Shown: positions 8,169 to 16,471 of the stretch, in pieces
Layout of the letters: the number at the start of each line of letters is the position of its first letter
How positions within the stretch are numbered: position 1 is the stretch's first letter
Assembly (NCBI RefSeq): GCF_008704715.1
Contig: NZ_CP023689.1
Span: 5,270,001 to 5,334,000 of the forward strand
Reading direction: 5' to 3'
Source of the DNA: Streptomyces chartreusis
GTDB taxonomy: Bacteria > Actinomycetota > Actinomycetes > Streptomycetales > Streptomycetaceae
DNA: 64,000 bases
Position numbers and translations under genes: made by a program
The notes under the pieces: generated by a model
Told to the model about the DNA's origin: nothing
The model's input: only the letters and a program-made list of their open reading frames with translations
Database searches by the model: none

Positions 8169-8357
8169 TCATAGGGCGGGTCCCGAGACCAGGATCGCGA
8201 GGACGACGGCCCCTATGGAACTGACAGCGGGGTTCTTGGCCTTGATGCCTATGGTGAGCAGCAGTAGGCCGATGATGCCGGTGGCGCCGTACTTCCACTG
8301 GAGGGTCTGCTCGACGCCTACGACGAAGACGGCGGAGAGGAGTGCGAGAACGGGCAT
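8169..8357 (-). CDS. 62-aa two-helix membrane protein, IKAKN family, copy 2
   Basis: 62 residues, paralogue of the 6821-7000 protein: both have QWKYG, GII and GIKAKN in register between two hydrophobic helices. A GGGGGAAA Shine-Dalgarno sequence precedes the ATG. It diverges from devA, repeating the layout of copy 1 with the devE-like gene. The two helices with a short basic turn (IKAKN) predict a hairpin in the membrane with the turn on the cytoplasmic side. Function unknown. Confidence 0.8.
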   Translation of the reverse strand: MPVLALLSAVFVVGVEQTLQWKYGATGIIGLLLLTIGIKAKNPAVSSIGAVVLAILVSGPAL

Positions 8358-8403
8358 CGGTGTTTCCCCCTTCGGGCTCCTGGGAATGGAAGGATTACTT
8401 CCG

Positions 8404-8510
8404 CCAACTCAACCAACTTGACGCCAACTCTGACTAAGTTGTCCCCACTTGGCCCCTACTTTGAAACAAGCTACAAACAACTCCCACTAGATGGGTGCGA
8501 GTTGTAGCGT
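8404..8510 (+). promoter_or_regulatory. devA promoter region with operator-like repeats
   Basis: CCAACT occurs at 8404, 8413 and 8424, the half-site of the palindrome at 7079-7095. A further inverted repeat ACAACTC-N15-GAGTTGT spans 8477-8505 and runs into the -10 box TAGCGT (8505-8510), 7 nt before GTG 8518. The layout suits repression by the product of devA or of its paralogue. Confidence 0.5.
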
Positions 8511-8517
8511 TTTGGTC

Positions 8518-9390
8518 GTGACCCAGGAGAACGTGGCAGTGAACGGCAGCAGGAGACTCTCGCCCCAGGAGATCGCCGACGTCCTGCGGGAGCGGATCCG
8601 CGTCGGGGAGCTCAAGGCGGGCGACCGCCTGCCCACGCAGGCCGAGCTGGCCGAGGAGTTCGGCGTGGAACGGGGCACCGTACGCCAGGCCCTGCGCGCG
8701 CTCCAGGAGGACGGTCTCCTGACCAACGTCAGCAAGGGCAGCCCGCCCCGGATCGCCCTGCCCACCCCCACGCGGGGTGCGCCCCAGCCGACGATGGTCA
8801 GCCTGGCGCCCCGCCTGACGGAGGCGTTCGCCGTACCGCACGTCCGCGTGGACGTCGTCTGCCACACCTCCGAGACCCTGATGCTGGCCCTCGGCGAACC
8901 CTTGCGCCTCATCCACGAGGGCTCGATCCACCCGGAGACGATCGACGTCCGCATCCTGCTCCCGTCGCGGGACATCCACCTCGCGTTCCCGGTCTCCGTG
9001 GAGGGCGGCGAGGGCGACGACCCGGTCCACAAGCGATGGCTGGAGATGCGCAACGCCCAGGCACAGGTACTGCGGCACAACCTCCAGGCCATTCGGTCCA
9101 CCCACGGCGTCGACGTCCGTGTCACCTTCCGGGCGCTGCCGTTCACCCCGCCGGTCAAGCTGTACCTCCTGAACGACGAGGAGGCCCTGATCGGCTACTA
9201 CGTCCTCGCCGAACGGCAGGAGGAGTACGAGAGCCGGACGCTGGACATGTATGACGCGCTGGGTTCGAAGTCCCTTCTCTTCTCCTTCATGAGGCAGGCC
9301 GGACAGCGCGACGCCGCGTTCGTGGAGGAATCCCAGAAGTGGTTCGACGCCCTCTGGGAAACCATCACGACGGACCTGACACTCTCCTAG
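8518..9390 (+). CDS. devA: GntR-family developmental regulator DevA
   Basis: 290 residues: winged-helix DNA-binding domain (about 14-74, LPTQAELAEEFGVERGTVRQAL) and a C-terminal effector/dimer domain typical of the DevA group. In S. coelicolor devA is required for aerial development and is co-transcribed with devB, and here the next gene overlaps its stop by one base (TAGTG). The start is GTG 8518, leaderless by the TAGCGT box. An internal GTG at 8539 has an AGGAG sequence and is the alternative. It shares a conserved C-terminal half with the 7182-8093 protein, indicating gene duplication. Confidence 0.88.
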   Translation: MTQENVAVNGSRRLSPQEIADVLRERIRVGELKAGDRLPTQAELAEEFGVERGTVRQALRALQEDGLLTNVSKGSPPRIALPTPTRGAPQPTMVSLAPRLTEAFAVPHVRVDVVCHTSETLMLALGEPLRLIHEGSIHPETIDVRILLPSRDIHLAFPVSVEGGEGDDPVHKRWLEMRNAQAQVLRHNLQAIRSTHGVDVRVTFRALPFTPPVKLYLLNDEEALIGYYVLAERQEEYESRTLDMYDALGSKSLLFSFMRQAGQRDAAFVEESQKWFDALWETITTDLTLS

Positions 9391-10142
9391 TGACTTCTGA
9401 TACGACGCAGACTGAATCCGTGACCGCAGAGACCGAGAACGACACCGAACAGCTCCGGGAACTGATCACACGCGCTCGCGTCGTGCTCTGGGACTTCGAC
9501 GGACCGATATGCCGGCTGTTCGCCGGGCACAAGGCCGAGCGGGTGGCGATCGACCTGGTGGACTGGCTCGAGGGGCGCGGACTGCACGGACTGCTGACGG
9601 AGGGCGAACGGCAGTCACTGGACCCGCACGTCGTCCTGCGCGCCGTCGACCGCCGGCACCCCGGCAGCGACCTGGTCGCGGAACTGGAGGAACGTCTCAC
9701 CCAGGAGGAACTCCGGGCGACCTCCTCCGCGATGCCCACCGCGTACGCCGACCCGCTGATCCGCACCTGGACGGCGGTCGGATCCCGGCTGGCCATAGCC
9801 ACCAACAACTCCCCCCGAGTGGTGCGTGCCTACCTGGAGAGCCGCGGCCTGCTGTCCTGCTTCAGCCCGCACATCTACGGCCGCACGCAGGACCTGCACC
9901 AGCTGAAGCCGGACCCGCACTGCCTCAACCGGGGACTGCGGGCCATGGGCGCGGCCCCGTCCGCCGCCCTGATGATCGGCGACACCCCCTCGGACCTCAC
10001 CGCCGCCAACAGCGCCGGCGTCCCCTTCCTGGGCTACGCGCGTAACGCCCGCAAGGAAAAACTCCTGCGCGAGGCAGGGGCGACGGTGGTCGTGGATTCA
10101 CTGTGGGCGGTACTGCGGTCGGTACGGGCGGCTCAGGCCTGA
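9390..10142 (+). CDS. devB: HAD-family phosphatase DevB
   Basis: 250 residues of the haloacid dehalogenase superfamily. All four motifs are visible: motif I DFDGP (Asp35 nucleophile, Asp37 acid/base), motif II ATNNS, motif III Lys in LKPDP, and motif IV GDTPSD. The Gly-Pro after the second Asp and the cap between motifs I and II suggest a small-molecule phosphatase. The substrate is unknown. GTG at 9390 uses the last base of the devA TAG stop, so translation is coupled. A second HAD protein with the same DFDGP variant is at 11377-12132. Confidence 0.9.
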   Translation: MTSDTTQTESVTAETENDTEQLRELITRARVVLWDFDGPICRLFAGHKAERVAIDLVDWLEGRGLHGLLTEGERQSLDPHVVLRAVDRRHPGSDLVAELEERLTQEELRATSSAMPTAYADPLIRTWTAVGSRLAIATNNSPRVVRAYLESRGLLSCFSPHIYGRTQDLHQLKPDPHCLNRGLRAMGAAPSAALMIGDTPSDLTAANSAGVPFLGYARNARKEKLLREAGATVVVDSLWAVLRSVRAAQA

Positions 10143-10315
10143 GTCATCAGGAAGACGAACACCACCACCGCCCCCACCGCGAGCCGGCTGTTCCGGGCTC
10201 GGATGCCGATGACGACGGCCGACAGAATGACCAGTCCAATCACCCCCAACTTCGCCTGCGCCATCAGGCCCAGCGTCAACTCCGTTAATGCGCACAGCGC
10301 CTGAAACAGCACCAT
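10133..10315 (-). CDS. 60-aa membrane protein, diverged IKAKN family, copy 3
   Basis: 60 residues with two hydrophobic helices joined by GIRARN, matching GIKAKN of copies 1 and 2, while the N-terminal QWKYG is diverged to QAKLG. ATG 10315 has a GGGGGAC sequence just upstream. An in-frame GTG at 10330 would add five residues. The 3' end overlaps the devB 3' end by 10 bp. It diverges from the third GntR gene, so the regulator/microprotein pairing holds in all three copies. Confidence 0.7.
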   Translation of the reverse strand: MVLFQALCALTELTLGLMAQAKLGVIGLVILSAVVIGIRARNSRLAVGAVVVFVFLMTQA

Positions 10316-10349
10316 GTCCCCCACCCGCACCCTTCGAATCCTGAGGCCA

Positions 10350-10431
10350 CCAACTCTCCTTTAAATTGGGCTGGTTGGCCTGAGATTGGTTTTCCCTGAC
10401 TGGTAGATCCCTTAACTGGACCGGCAGTTGG
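10350..10431. promoter_or_regulatory. Operator-like half-sites in third divergent region
   Basis: CCAACT at 10350-10355 and AGTTGG at 10426-10431 are the same six bases found in the devE and devA intergenic regions, here 70 bp apart on opposite strands. The region is AT-richer than the surroundings. Support is weaker than for the 7079 palindrome. Confidence 0.35.
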
Positions 10432-10455
10432 ACTGACTTGTTGACTGGAATTTGT

Positions 10456-11364
10456 GTGCAGGCGGGTGAGAAGCGGTACGGTCGGCATGTGGGCGGACAG
10501 CGTGGCGCCGAGACCGGCGGCAAGGAGTTCGAGCGAGTGCTGGAGGCACTCCTCCTCCGTATGTCCGACGGGACCCACCCTCAGGGATCCCTGCTGCCGC
10601 CCCAGCGCGAGCTGGCCCAGGAGCTGTCGGTCTCCAGGGACACCATCCAACGGGTACTGAAGGAGCTCTCGGAGCGAGGGCTCGTCGAGTCCCGGCAGGG
10701 CAGCGGCTCAAGGGTGATCGCAGCACCGCCGACACAGCGGCGGCAGCCCGCCGACCGCCGGACGCATCCGGGCCGTGCGAAGCTCGGGCCGCAACTGGCC
10801 CTGGCATTCGCTCGGCCCGAAGTCGTCCTGGACGTCTTCACCTTCACGTCCGAGTCCCTGGCCGCACACATCTGGCTCCAGGCTGAGCGGATCCGCTCCG
10901 GCGAGGTGGCTCCGCAGCGCATCGCTCTGCGCATGCTGCTGCCCTCGGAGAACATGCAGCTGCCCTATCCATACGCGATCGACGACCCGGACGACCCCCG
11001 GCCGCTGGAGCGGGTGCGCGGGATAACCCGCCGCAACACGAAGTCGTTGCGGCTCGCCCTGGAGGAACTGAAGGCCGAGAGGTTCGTGGCGGACGTCGAC
11101 GTCTCGGTCCGGTGGGCCCCGATCACCCCGGCGTTCAAGCTCTACCTGTTCCACGGCACCGAAGCCCTGCACGGCATGTACAAGGTCGTCGAACGTCCCA
11201 TCGTGCTGGACGAGGGGACGATCCCCGCCATCGACGTCATCGGGCTCGGCGCCGTGCTGGAGCACTACGTGGCGGACGACGACCCGGACTCACCGGGCTC
11301 CGTCTTCGTGAGCGAGCGGCAGACGTGGTTCGACTCCGTGTGGAACTACCTGGCGAAGGACTGA
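10456..11364 (+). CDS. GntR-family regulator, third DevA-type copy
   Basis: About 302 residues: winged helix (LPPQRELAQELSVSRDTIQRVLKEL) followed by a C-terminal domain that aligns by eye with DevA, for example FKLYLFHGTEAL against VKLYLLNDEEAL, and WFDSVWNYL against WFDALWETI at the end. It is more distant than the other two. The start is uncertain: GTG 10456 or GTG 10489. It is divergent from a small membrane protein and convergent with a second DevB-like phosphatase 12 nt away. Probably a further paralogue of the dev system with its own phosphatase. Confidence 0.82.
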   Translation: MQAGEKRYGRHVGGQRGAETGGKEFERVLEALLLRMSDGTHPQGSLLPPQRELAQELSVSRDTIQRVLKELSERGLVESRQGSGSRVIAAPPTQRRQPADRRTHPGRAKLGPQLALAFARPEVVLDVFTFTSESLAAHIWLQAERIRSGEVAPQRIALRMLLPSENMQLPYPYAIDDPDDPRPLERVRGITRRNTKSLRLALEELKAERFVADVDVSVRWAPITPAFKLYLFHGTEALHGMYKVVERPIVLDEGTIPAIDVIGLGAVLEHYVADDDPDSPGSVFVSERQTWFDSVWNYLAKD

Positions 11365-11376
11365 CCGGCAGTCTCC

Positions 11377-12132
11377 TCAGCACGACACGGGTACCGACAA
11401 CGCCCGCATGACCGGCTCGAAGGAGCCGACCACGTCCCGTGCGCCCTCGTCCCGCATCAGTGCCTCTGTCTTCTTTTCCCGCGTGAAGCCGAGGAACGGC
11501 ACCTTCGCGGCCCGGGCAGCGGTGAGGTCGGTGAGTTGGTCGCCGATCAGCAGCGTCCGGGACGGGGACGGGCCGCCGAGCTCGGTCAGGGCACGGGTGA
11601 CCACGTCGGGGTGCGGCTTCATCAGATGCGGGTCCTCGGGATCGCGTCCCAGAACGGCGGAGAAGTGATGCAGGAGGCCCTGCTGTTCCAGGTATTCGCG
11701 CACCGGGCCCGCCGAGTTGTTGCTCACGATCACCAGTGCCTTGCCCAGCCCGGCCAGCGTGACCACCAGTTCCCGCGCACCGGGCGTGGGGACGGCTTGA
11801 CCCACCGCCTCGTACTCGTGCCGGGTGACGATGCCGTCCGCCCAGCTCAGCCGTGTCCCGCGGTGGTCGCCGGTGCGCCGTAAGGCCATGTCGGCCAGAC
11901 ATCGCAGCACCCCGTGGGAGTCGGCGCAGTCCCTCACACCTGCGTCGAGCCGCCCCCATTCCAGCCGCGCCCGCTCCTTGACCTCGTCGGCGATGTACGC
12001 GGTGCAGGCGCCACGGAACAGGTCGCAGACAGGGCCGTCGAAGTCGAGGAGAACGGCGTCGGCCCGGCCGAGGACGTCACGCAGTGTGTCCAGGTCACCA
12101 TGGCCGTCGTACTCGGTGCATGTCGTTGTCAC
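11377..12132 (-). CDS. HAD-family phosphatase, DevB-like
   Basis: About 251 residues with motif I LLDFDGP, motif II VSNNS, motif III Lys in MKPHPD and motif IV GDQLTD, the same variants as DevB, including DFDGP. It is therefore a likely paralogue. GTG 12132 gives the N-terminus VTTTCTEYDGHG. A GTG six bases upstream is possible. It is convergent with the third GntR gene and divergent from the kinase genes. A phosphatase facing two small-molecule kinases suggests a phosphorylation cycle on a shared substrate, which is inference. Confidence 0.85.
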   Translation of the reverse strand: MTTTCTEYDGHGDLDTLRDVLGRADAVLLDFDGPVCDLFRGACTAYIADEVKERARLEWGRLDAGVRDCADSHGVLRCLADMALRRTGDHRGTRLSWADGIVTRHEYEAVGQAVPTPGARELVVTLAGLGKALVIVSNNSAGPVREYLEQQGLLHHFSAVLGRDPEDPHLMKPHPDVVTRALTELGGPSPSRTLLIGDQLTDLTAARAAKVPFLGFTREKKTEALMRDEGARDVVGSFEPVMRALSVPVSC

Positions 12133-12343
12133 CGGCACAGTGTGGGGCGGTCCGGGTGGGCGTCCGGCGCCGCGACCTGGGGTGTCGGGGCTCGCTGCGC
12201 TCGGATGGGTCAACCCGAGGCACATCCGACTCAGGGGTTCTGCGCGAACGGGCGAATCCTTTCTGGCACGATGCGCACTCACAGGGGGATGCCGTGCAAC
12301 ACTTTCCCGCCACTTGCGCGGGGAACGGTCGAGAGAGCGGGCG

Positions 12344-13462
12344 ATGTCAGCCGAACGGGTGTCCCCGACACGGGAACGAGCCGTCCAGATGAGCGGCGGT
12401 GACGCGAGTGCGGTCGAAGGGCCGCTCGAGGGCTATCACCACGAGACCTATGTGATTCCCCTGCCCGACGCCGCGAGTGAGGACGAGGACGACGAGGACG
12501 CGGACCCAGTCCGGGCCAAGTGCCGGTCGCCGCGGGGCGAACTGCTCTGGTTCGACCGGCGCTGCTTCGTCTCGGAGGAGCAACTGCTGCAGGCACTCCA
12601 GGGGCGGATCACGGGTGTCCCGGACCTGATCGAAGTGGGCGAGATCCGGTTGCAGCGGTTCATCGAGGGCCGCACGCTGGGCTCGCGGTACGCCGCCGGG
12701 CGGATGGTCCCCGAGCCCGTGCTCGACCAGATCCTGACTCTGTTCCGGCAGTTGATCCATGTGTCCCCGGGGTCCCTGAATGCCGAACGGCGCTGTCGGC
12801 CCGAGGACCGTGCCGAGGACAAGGATTGCGCGGGGTTCCTGGAGGTACTTGTCCGGTTCGCCGAGGAGCGCGTCTACCGGGACAACCTCGACTCCTTCGA
12901 AGGCCTGTTCAGGGCACTGGGTGTGGGCGGGGACTCCTTTGGCGCGCTGCGCAAACACGTAGTGGTGCCGGGGCTGGCGGAACGTCCCTTCTGCCTGCTG
13001 CACGCCGACCTGCACCGCGAGAATTTCGTCCTCGACCGGACCTCCCGACTGTGGACCATCGACTGGGAGCTGGCCATGTTCGGCGACCCGCTCTACGACC
13101 TCGCCACACACCTCTACCTGATGCGCTATCCGGCCGAACAGGAGCGCCGGCTGACCGAGCGGTGGTGCGCGACGGCCGAGGCGATCAGACCCGGCAGCAC
13201 CAAGGGCTGGCAGGACGACCTGCCGAGACTTCTGGACTTCAAGCGCGCGCAGAGCGTGTTCACCGACGTCATCCGGGCGACCCAGATCCTCGACAACGGC
13301 GGGGCGTTCAGCTGGCGGCGATGGCCCATCGAGGCCCGAAAGGTGCAGCGGGTGCTGGCCCGGGCCGCCGTACCGCTGGGGTTCGACAAGGTGCCGAGTG
13401 TGCGCACCGTGGCTGCCTCGCTGCTCGACTGGCACAGACTCCGCGGCACGCGCACCTCATAA
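12344..13462 (+). CDS. APH-family phosphotransferase
   Basis: About 372 residues with the aminoglycoside-phosphotransferase/choline-kinase fold. The catalytic loop LLHADLHRENF (HxDxxxxN) and the metal-binding IDWELAMFGDPLYDLA segment are both complete, so it should be active. Residues ~27-33 read GYHHETY, which is matched by GHHHINY near the start of the next gene. An acidic low-complexity stretch follows (EDEDDEDAD). ATG 12344 is used, and an internal ATG 45 nt on is an alternative. Such proteins phosphorylate small hydroxylated molecules, and resistance to an aminoglycoside is only one option. Confidence 0.82.
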   Translation: MSAERVSPTRERAVQMSGGDASAVEGPLEGYHHETYVIPLPDAASEDEDDEDADPVRAKCRSPRGELLWFDRRCFVSEEQLLQALQGRITGVPDLIEVGEIRLQRFIEGRTLGSRYAAGRMVPEPVLDQILTLFRQLIHVSPGSLNAERRCRPEDRAEDKDCAGFLEVLVRFAEERVYRDNLDSFEGLFRALGVGGDSFGALRKHVVVPGLAERPFCLLHADLHRENFVLDRTSRLWTIDWELAMFGDPLYDLATHLYLMRYPAEQERRLTERWCATAEAIRPGSTKGWQDDLPRLLDFKRAQSVFTDVIRATQILDNGGAFSWRRWPIEARKVQRVLARAAVPLGFDKVPSVRTVAASLLDWHRLRGTRTS

Positions 13463-13563
13463 GGTCGGCGGAACGACTTCGGCCAGCGCCGCGCACCCTT
13501 GTGCTCTACAGTCTCGACTACCTGTTCTCTCTGCCTCAGAAACGCGCAGCACAGGAACGCCAT

Positions 13564-15732
13564 TTGAACGCACGACTCGCACGTCCGCCCACCGTGTACG
13601 CGGAGTTCGTCCGCTACGCCGAGGAGCATGGACGGTCGCTCCAAGGGCATCACCACATCAACTACTGCGTGCCGCTGACCCCGGAGATGGCGTCAATCGT
13701 GCGGCTGCCGGTGAACACCCCCGTGCTGGTACGGATACCCCGCCCCGACACCCTGCGTGTCGTGTTCAAGACCTGGGAGAACGAGGCCACGGTCCTCGAC
13801 GCCATCAGGGACACCGTGCCCCACGCCCCGGTCTGCCTGGCCCACGACTGGATGAGCTCGGCCGTCCACACCTTCGTCGAGGGCGTCCCGCTGTCCAGGA
13901 CCTGCCGTGACATCACGAAGGTCGACCGTGCGCTGATCGAGGCGATGGCCGAGGGGCTCGCGCGGCTGACCTGTGTCGACGGTGACGTGGCCCCGACGCT
14001 GCCGCCAGGGTGGCCCCGGCCTCCGGAGAGCCAGGGGTTCCTGCGCACGGTCGTGGAACTGACGGAGAGAGACGTCAGAAAACCCAACTGGGATCGCTTC
14101 CACCGCATGTTCGAGAGGCTGGGCGTGCGGTCCGGGGCCCTGATGCGCCTGGCCGGCCGGGTGCCCCGGATGGCCAAGCGGCCCTTCAGCCTCCTCCACG
14201 GCGACCTGCACCGGGACAACGTCATCGTCACCAAGGACGGGGACCCGCCGCTGGTCTTCGTCGACTGGGAGCTCGCCTCGTTCGGCGACCCGCTGTACGA
14301 CCTCGCCGTCCACCTCGTGCGCACGGGCCACGACCGAGCCCAGCGGGACGTGGCGATCACCGCCTGGACCAGAGCCGTTCGGCAAGTGAGCCCCGAGGCG
14401 GCGAACGGACTCGCCGACGACCTGAAGCACTACATCGCGTTCGAGAAGGCCCTGTCCGTGTTCCCGGACGTGATGCGGATCCTGCACGAACTGGAACGAC
14501 GCCCCCCGAAGGACCAGTGGCTGAAGTCGGCCACGAGCCAGGTCCACACCGCGCTGACGGCAGCCGCCGAACTGCTCGACATCGACCCCGTCCCGCCACT
14601 GGCGGAGATCTGGGAGTTGCTGCAGAAGTGGGCGGGGTTCGTCCACGGTGCCCCGATCAGCAGGGGGCGTCGGGTGCCGGTGCAGTGGACCCCGGTTCAC
14701 GACCATCAGCCCCGTCCGGACTTCCATGACTCGAGCGTGGACAACGTGCTGGCCGACGAGTGCCGGGCGCCGGAGAGCCGGCTGCTGCGGGGCACGGCCC
14801 ACATCAACGCGGTGGTCGTGGCACGGCTCGCCGGGGCGGACACCCTGGTCGTCGTGCGGCGCCCCACGAAGGGGCCGGAGCGCCGGAACGATTCGAGGAG
14901 GCTCGACGAGCCCAAGGTCCTACGGGCCATCGAGGAGGAGGACGCGCAGGTCTCGGCGCCGCGGGTACTGGCGCTGGGGCACGGCGGACGGCGGCGCGGC
15001 CCTTTCTCCGTACAGACATATCTGGGCCCGAGCGACGGGTCCGCCCCCGACCATCCGGTGGACGGCCTGCGTCCGCACGAGGCCGAGAGCCTGGTCGACC
15101 AGCTGAGCGCCTTGACCACGGTGGACTACTGGGCCCTGGACCCGAGGCCGTACGACGACTTCTACGGGCAACTGACGGACGAGCTCGCGGACACCGTGCG
15201 ACGGCTGCCCGACGAAGTGCGCGCGCTCGCCGAGGGCATAGGCCTGCCCGGCCATCGGCAGCTCCACTCCATCCTTTCGCGCTACTCGGTCGAGCGCCGC
15301 ACACCGACGCTGCTCCACGGCGATCTCCATCCGTGGAACCTGGTGCGCACCTGCGACGAGCGGTTCGGCATCGGCCTCATCGGCTGGGACCGGGCCAGGG
15401 TCGGCGATCCGCTGTACGACCTGGTGCGGCACACGTGTCTCGCGCGGACCGACGATCGCCGCAAGCACTTCATGAAACGCCACTGGGAGCGCAGTCTTCC
15501 GCGCCACTACACCCGAGGCTGGCTGTCCGACTGGAGCAAGTACGAGCGCCTGGAGATCGTCCGCGCCGCCTACGAGGACCTCGACCACCTGGTCTCGGGC
15601 AGGCACTTGGACATCCCCCGGATCCGGGTAGCCGTGGAGTCGTACGCCTGGACGCTCCAGGCGGCCCTGGCCGAGCTGAACCTCGAACCCCGTCGTGACA
15701 ACCCCTACCTCCTGCGCGCCCTGCCCCACTAG
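13564..15732 (+). CDS. Tandem double APH-type kinase, second domain degenerate
   Basis: About 722 residues containing two APH-like kinase domains in tandem. Domain 1 has HGDLHRDN starting at His212 and an intact VDWELASFGDPLYDLA. Domain 2 has HGDLHPWN starting at His585, but the metal-binding Asp is replaced by Gly607 (LIGWDRARVGDPLYDLV), so this half may be a pseudokinase or may use the shifted Asp. Segment GHHHINY near the N-terminus matches GYHHETY of the preceding kinase. TTG 13564 is chosen for its AGGAA sequence 7 nt upstream, and GTG 13501 is an alternative. Fusion of duplicated kinases is unusual. Confidence 0.78.
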   Translation: MNARLARPPTVYAEFVRYAEEHGRSLQGHHHINYCVPLTPEMASIVRLPVNTPVLVRIPRPDTLRVVFKTWENEATVLDAIRDTVPHAPVCLAHDWMSSAVHTFVEGVPLSRTCRDITKVDRALIEAMAEGLARLTCVDGDVAPTLPPGWPRPPESQGFLRTVVELTERDVRKPNWDRFHRMFERLGVRSGALMRLAGRVPRMAKRPFSLLHGDLHRDNVIVTKDGDPPLVFVDWELASFGDPLYDLAVHLVRTGHDRAQRDVAITAWTRAVRQVSPEAANGLADDLKHYIAFEKALSVFPDVMRILHELERRPPKDQWLKSATSQVHTALTAAAELLDIDPVPPLAEIWELLQKWAGFVHGAPISRGRRVPVQWTPVHDHQPRPDFHDSSVDNVLADECRAPESRLLRGTAHINAVVVARLAGADTLVVVRRPTKGPERRNDSRRLDEPKVLRAIEEEDAQVSAPRVLALGHGGRRRGPFSVQTYLGPSDGSAPDHPVDGLRPHEAESLVDQLSALTTVDYWALDPRPYDDFYGQLTDELADTVRRLPDEVRALAEGIGLPGHRQLHSILSRYSVERRTPTLLHGDLHPWNLVRTCDERFGIGLIGWDRARVGDPLYDLVRHTCLARTDDRRKHFMKRHWERSLPRHYTRGWLSDWSKYERLEIVRAAYEDLDHLVSGRHLDIPRIRVAVESYAWTLQAALAELNLEPRRDNPYLLRALPH

Positions 15733-15758
15733 CCCTCAAACGAGACGCGGGCCGCGCG

Positions 15759-15771
15759 TAGGCTCACCGCC
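15759..15771 (+). promoter_or_regulatory. Leaderless -10 region of TetR gene
   Basis: TAGGCT (15759-15764) is followed by 7 nt and ATG 15772. A weak -35-like TCAAAC lies 17 nt upstream (15736-15741). No Shine-Dalgarno sequence. Confidence 0.45.
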
Positions 15772-16431
15772 ATGAGCGACAACGGCACCTCCGAGCCCGG
15801 CCTGCGGGAGCGTAAGAAGCGGCGGATGTACGAGACCGTGTCCGAGACCGCCATCCGGCTCTTCCTCGAGAAGGGCTTCGACGCCGTGTCCGTCGCCGAG
15901 GTCGCCGCCGCTGCCGAGATCTCCAAGCCGACGTTGTTCCGGTACTTCCCGGCGAAGGAGGACCTCGTCCTGTACCGGATCGCCGATCACGAGGACGAGG
16001 CCGCGCGGGTCGTGCGGGAGGGGGCCGCGCCCGTCGAGGCGCTGCGGCGGCATTTCCTCGAGGGGATCGAGCGGTGCGATCCGATCACCGGGCTCAATGA
16101 TCATCCCGCGGTGCTCGCCTTCCACTCGCTGGTGTACGGGACGCCGGCCCTGGTCGCCCGTATGTACGGCTACCTGGAGCGCTCGGAGGCCGCGCTCGCC
16201 GAGGCGCTCGGCGGGGGGCTCGACGCGCGGCTGGCGGCGGGGCAGATCGTCGCCGTGCAGCGGATCCTCGCGGAGGAGAACTGGCGGCGGATCTCGGCGG
16301 GGGAGCCGGTGGCCGAGGTGAAGAAGGACGCGGTGGTGGCGGCGGAGCGGGCGTTCGGGCTGCTGGAGGCAGGGTTGCCGCCATCACTCGTCACGAGCAG
16401 TGCGCATGAGGCCGCACATGAGGCTGAGTAA
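15772..16431 (+). CDS. TetR-family transcriptional regulator
   Basis: 219 residues. The N-terminal helix-turn-helix (about 18-65) reads ETAIRLFLEKGFDAVSVAEVAAAAEISKP in overlapping part and ends TLFRYFPAKEDLV, a textbook TetR recognition helix. The C-terminal ligand domain is helical and Ala-rich. It lies 40 nt upstream of the HelD-like gene on the same strand, but that gene has its own promoter. Target and ligand are unknown. Confidence 0.92.
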   Translation: MSDNGTSEPGLRERKKRRMYETVSETAIRLFLEKGFDAVSVAEVAAAAEISKPTLFRYFPAKEDLVLYRIADHEDEAARVVREGAAPVEALRRHFLEGIERCDPITGLNDHPAVLAFHSLVYGTPALVARMYGYLERSEAALAEALGGGLDARLAAGQIVAVQRILAEENWRRISAGEPVAEVKKDAVVAAERAFGLLEAGLPPSLVTSSAHEAAHEAE

Positions 16432-16436
16432 ATAAT

Positions 16437-16471
16437 TTAACTCGGTCACGTTTTGTGGGTACGCTTCCTGC
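16437..16471 (+). promoter_or_regulatory. Consensus promoter of HelD-like gene, leaderless
   Basis: TTAACT (16437-16442), a 17-nt spacer and TACGCT (16460-16465) are followed by 6 nt and ATG 16472. This is the best housekeeping-type promoter in the window and predicts transcription starting at the A of the ATG. Confidence 0.65.

Noticed and set aside
12347..13435. Long antisense frame (362 residues) opposite the APH kinase gene
   Set aside because: The sense frame has complete kinase motifs, while the antisense product has no recognisable domain. Long shadow frames are usual at this GC content.
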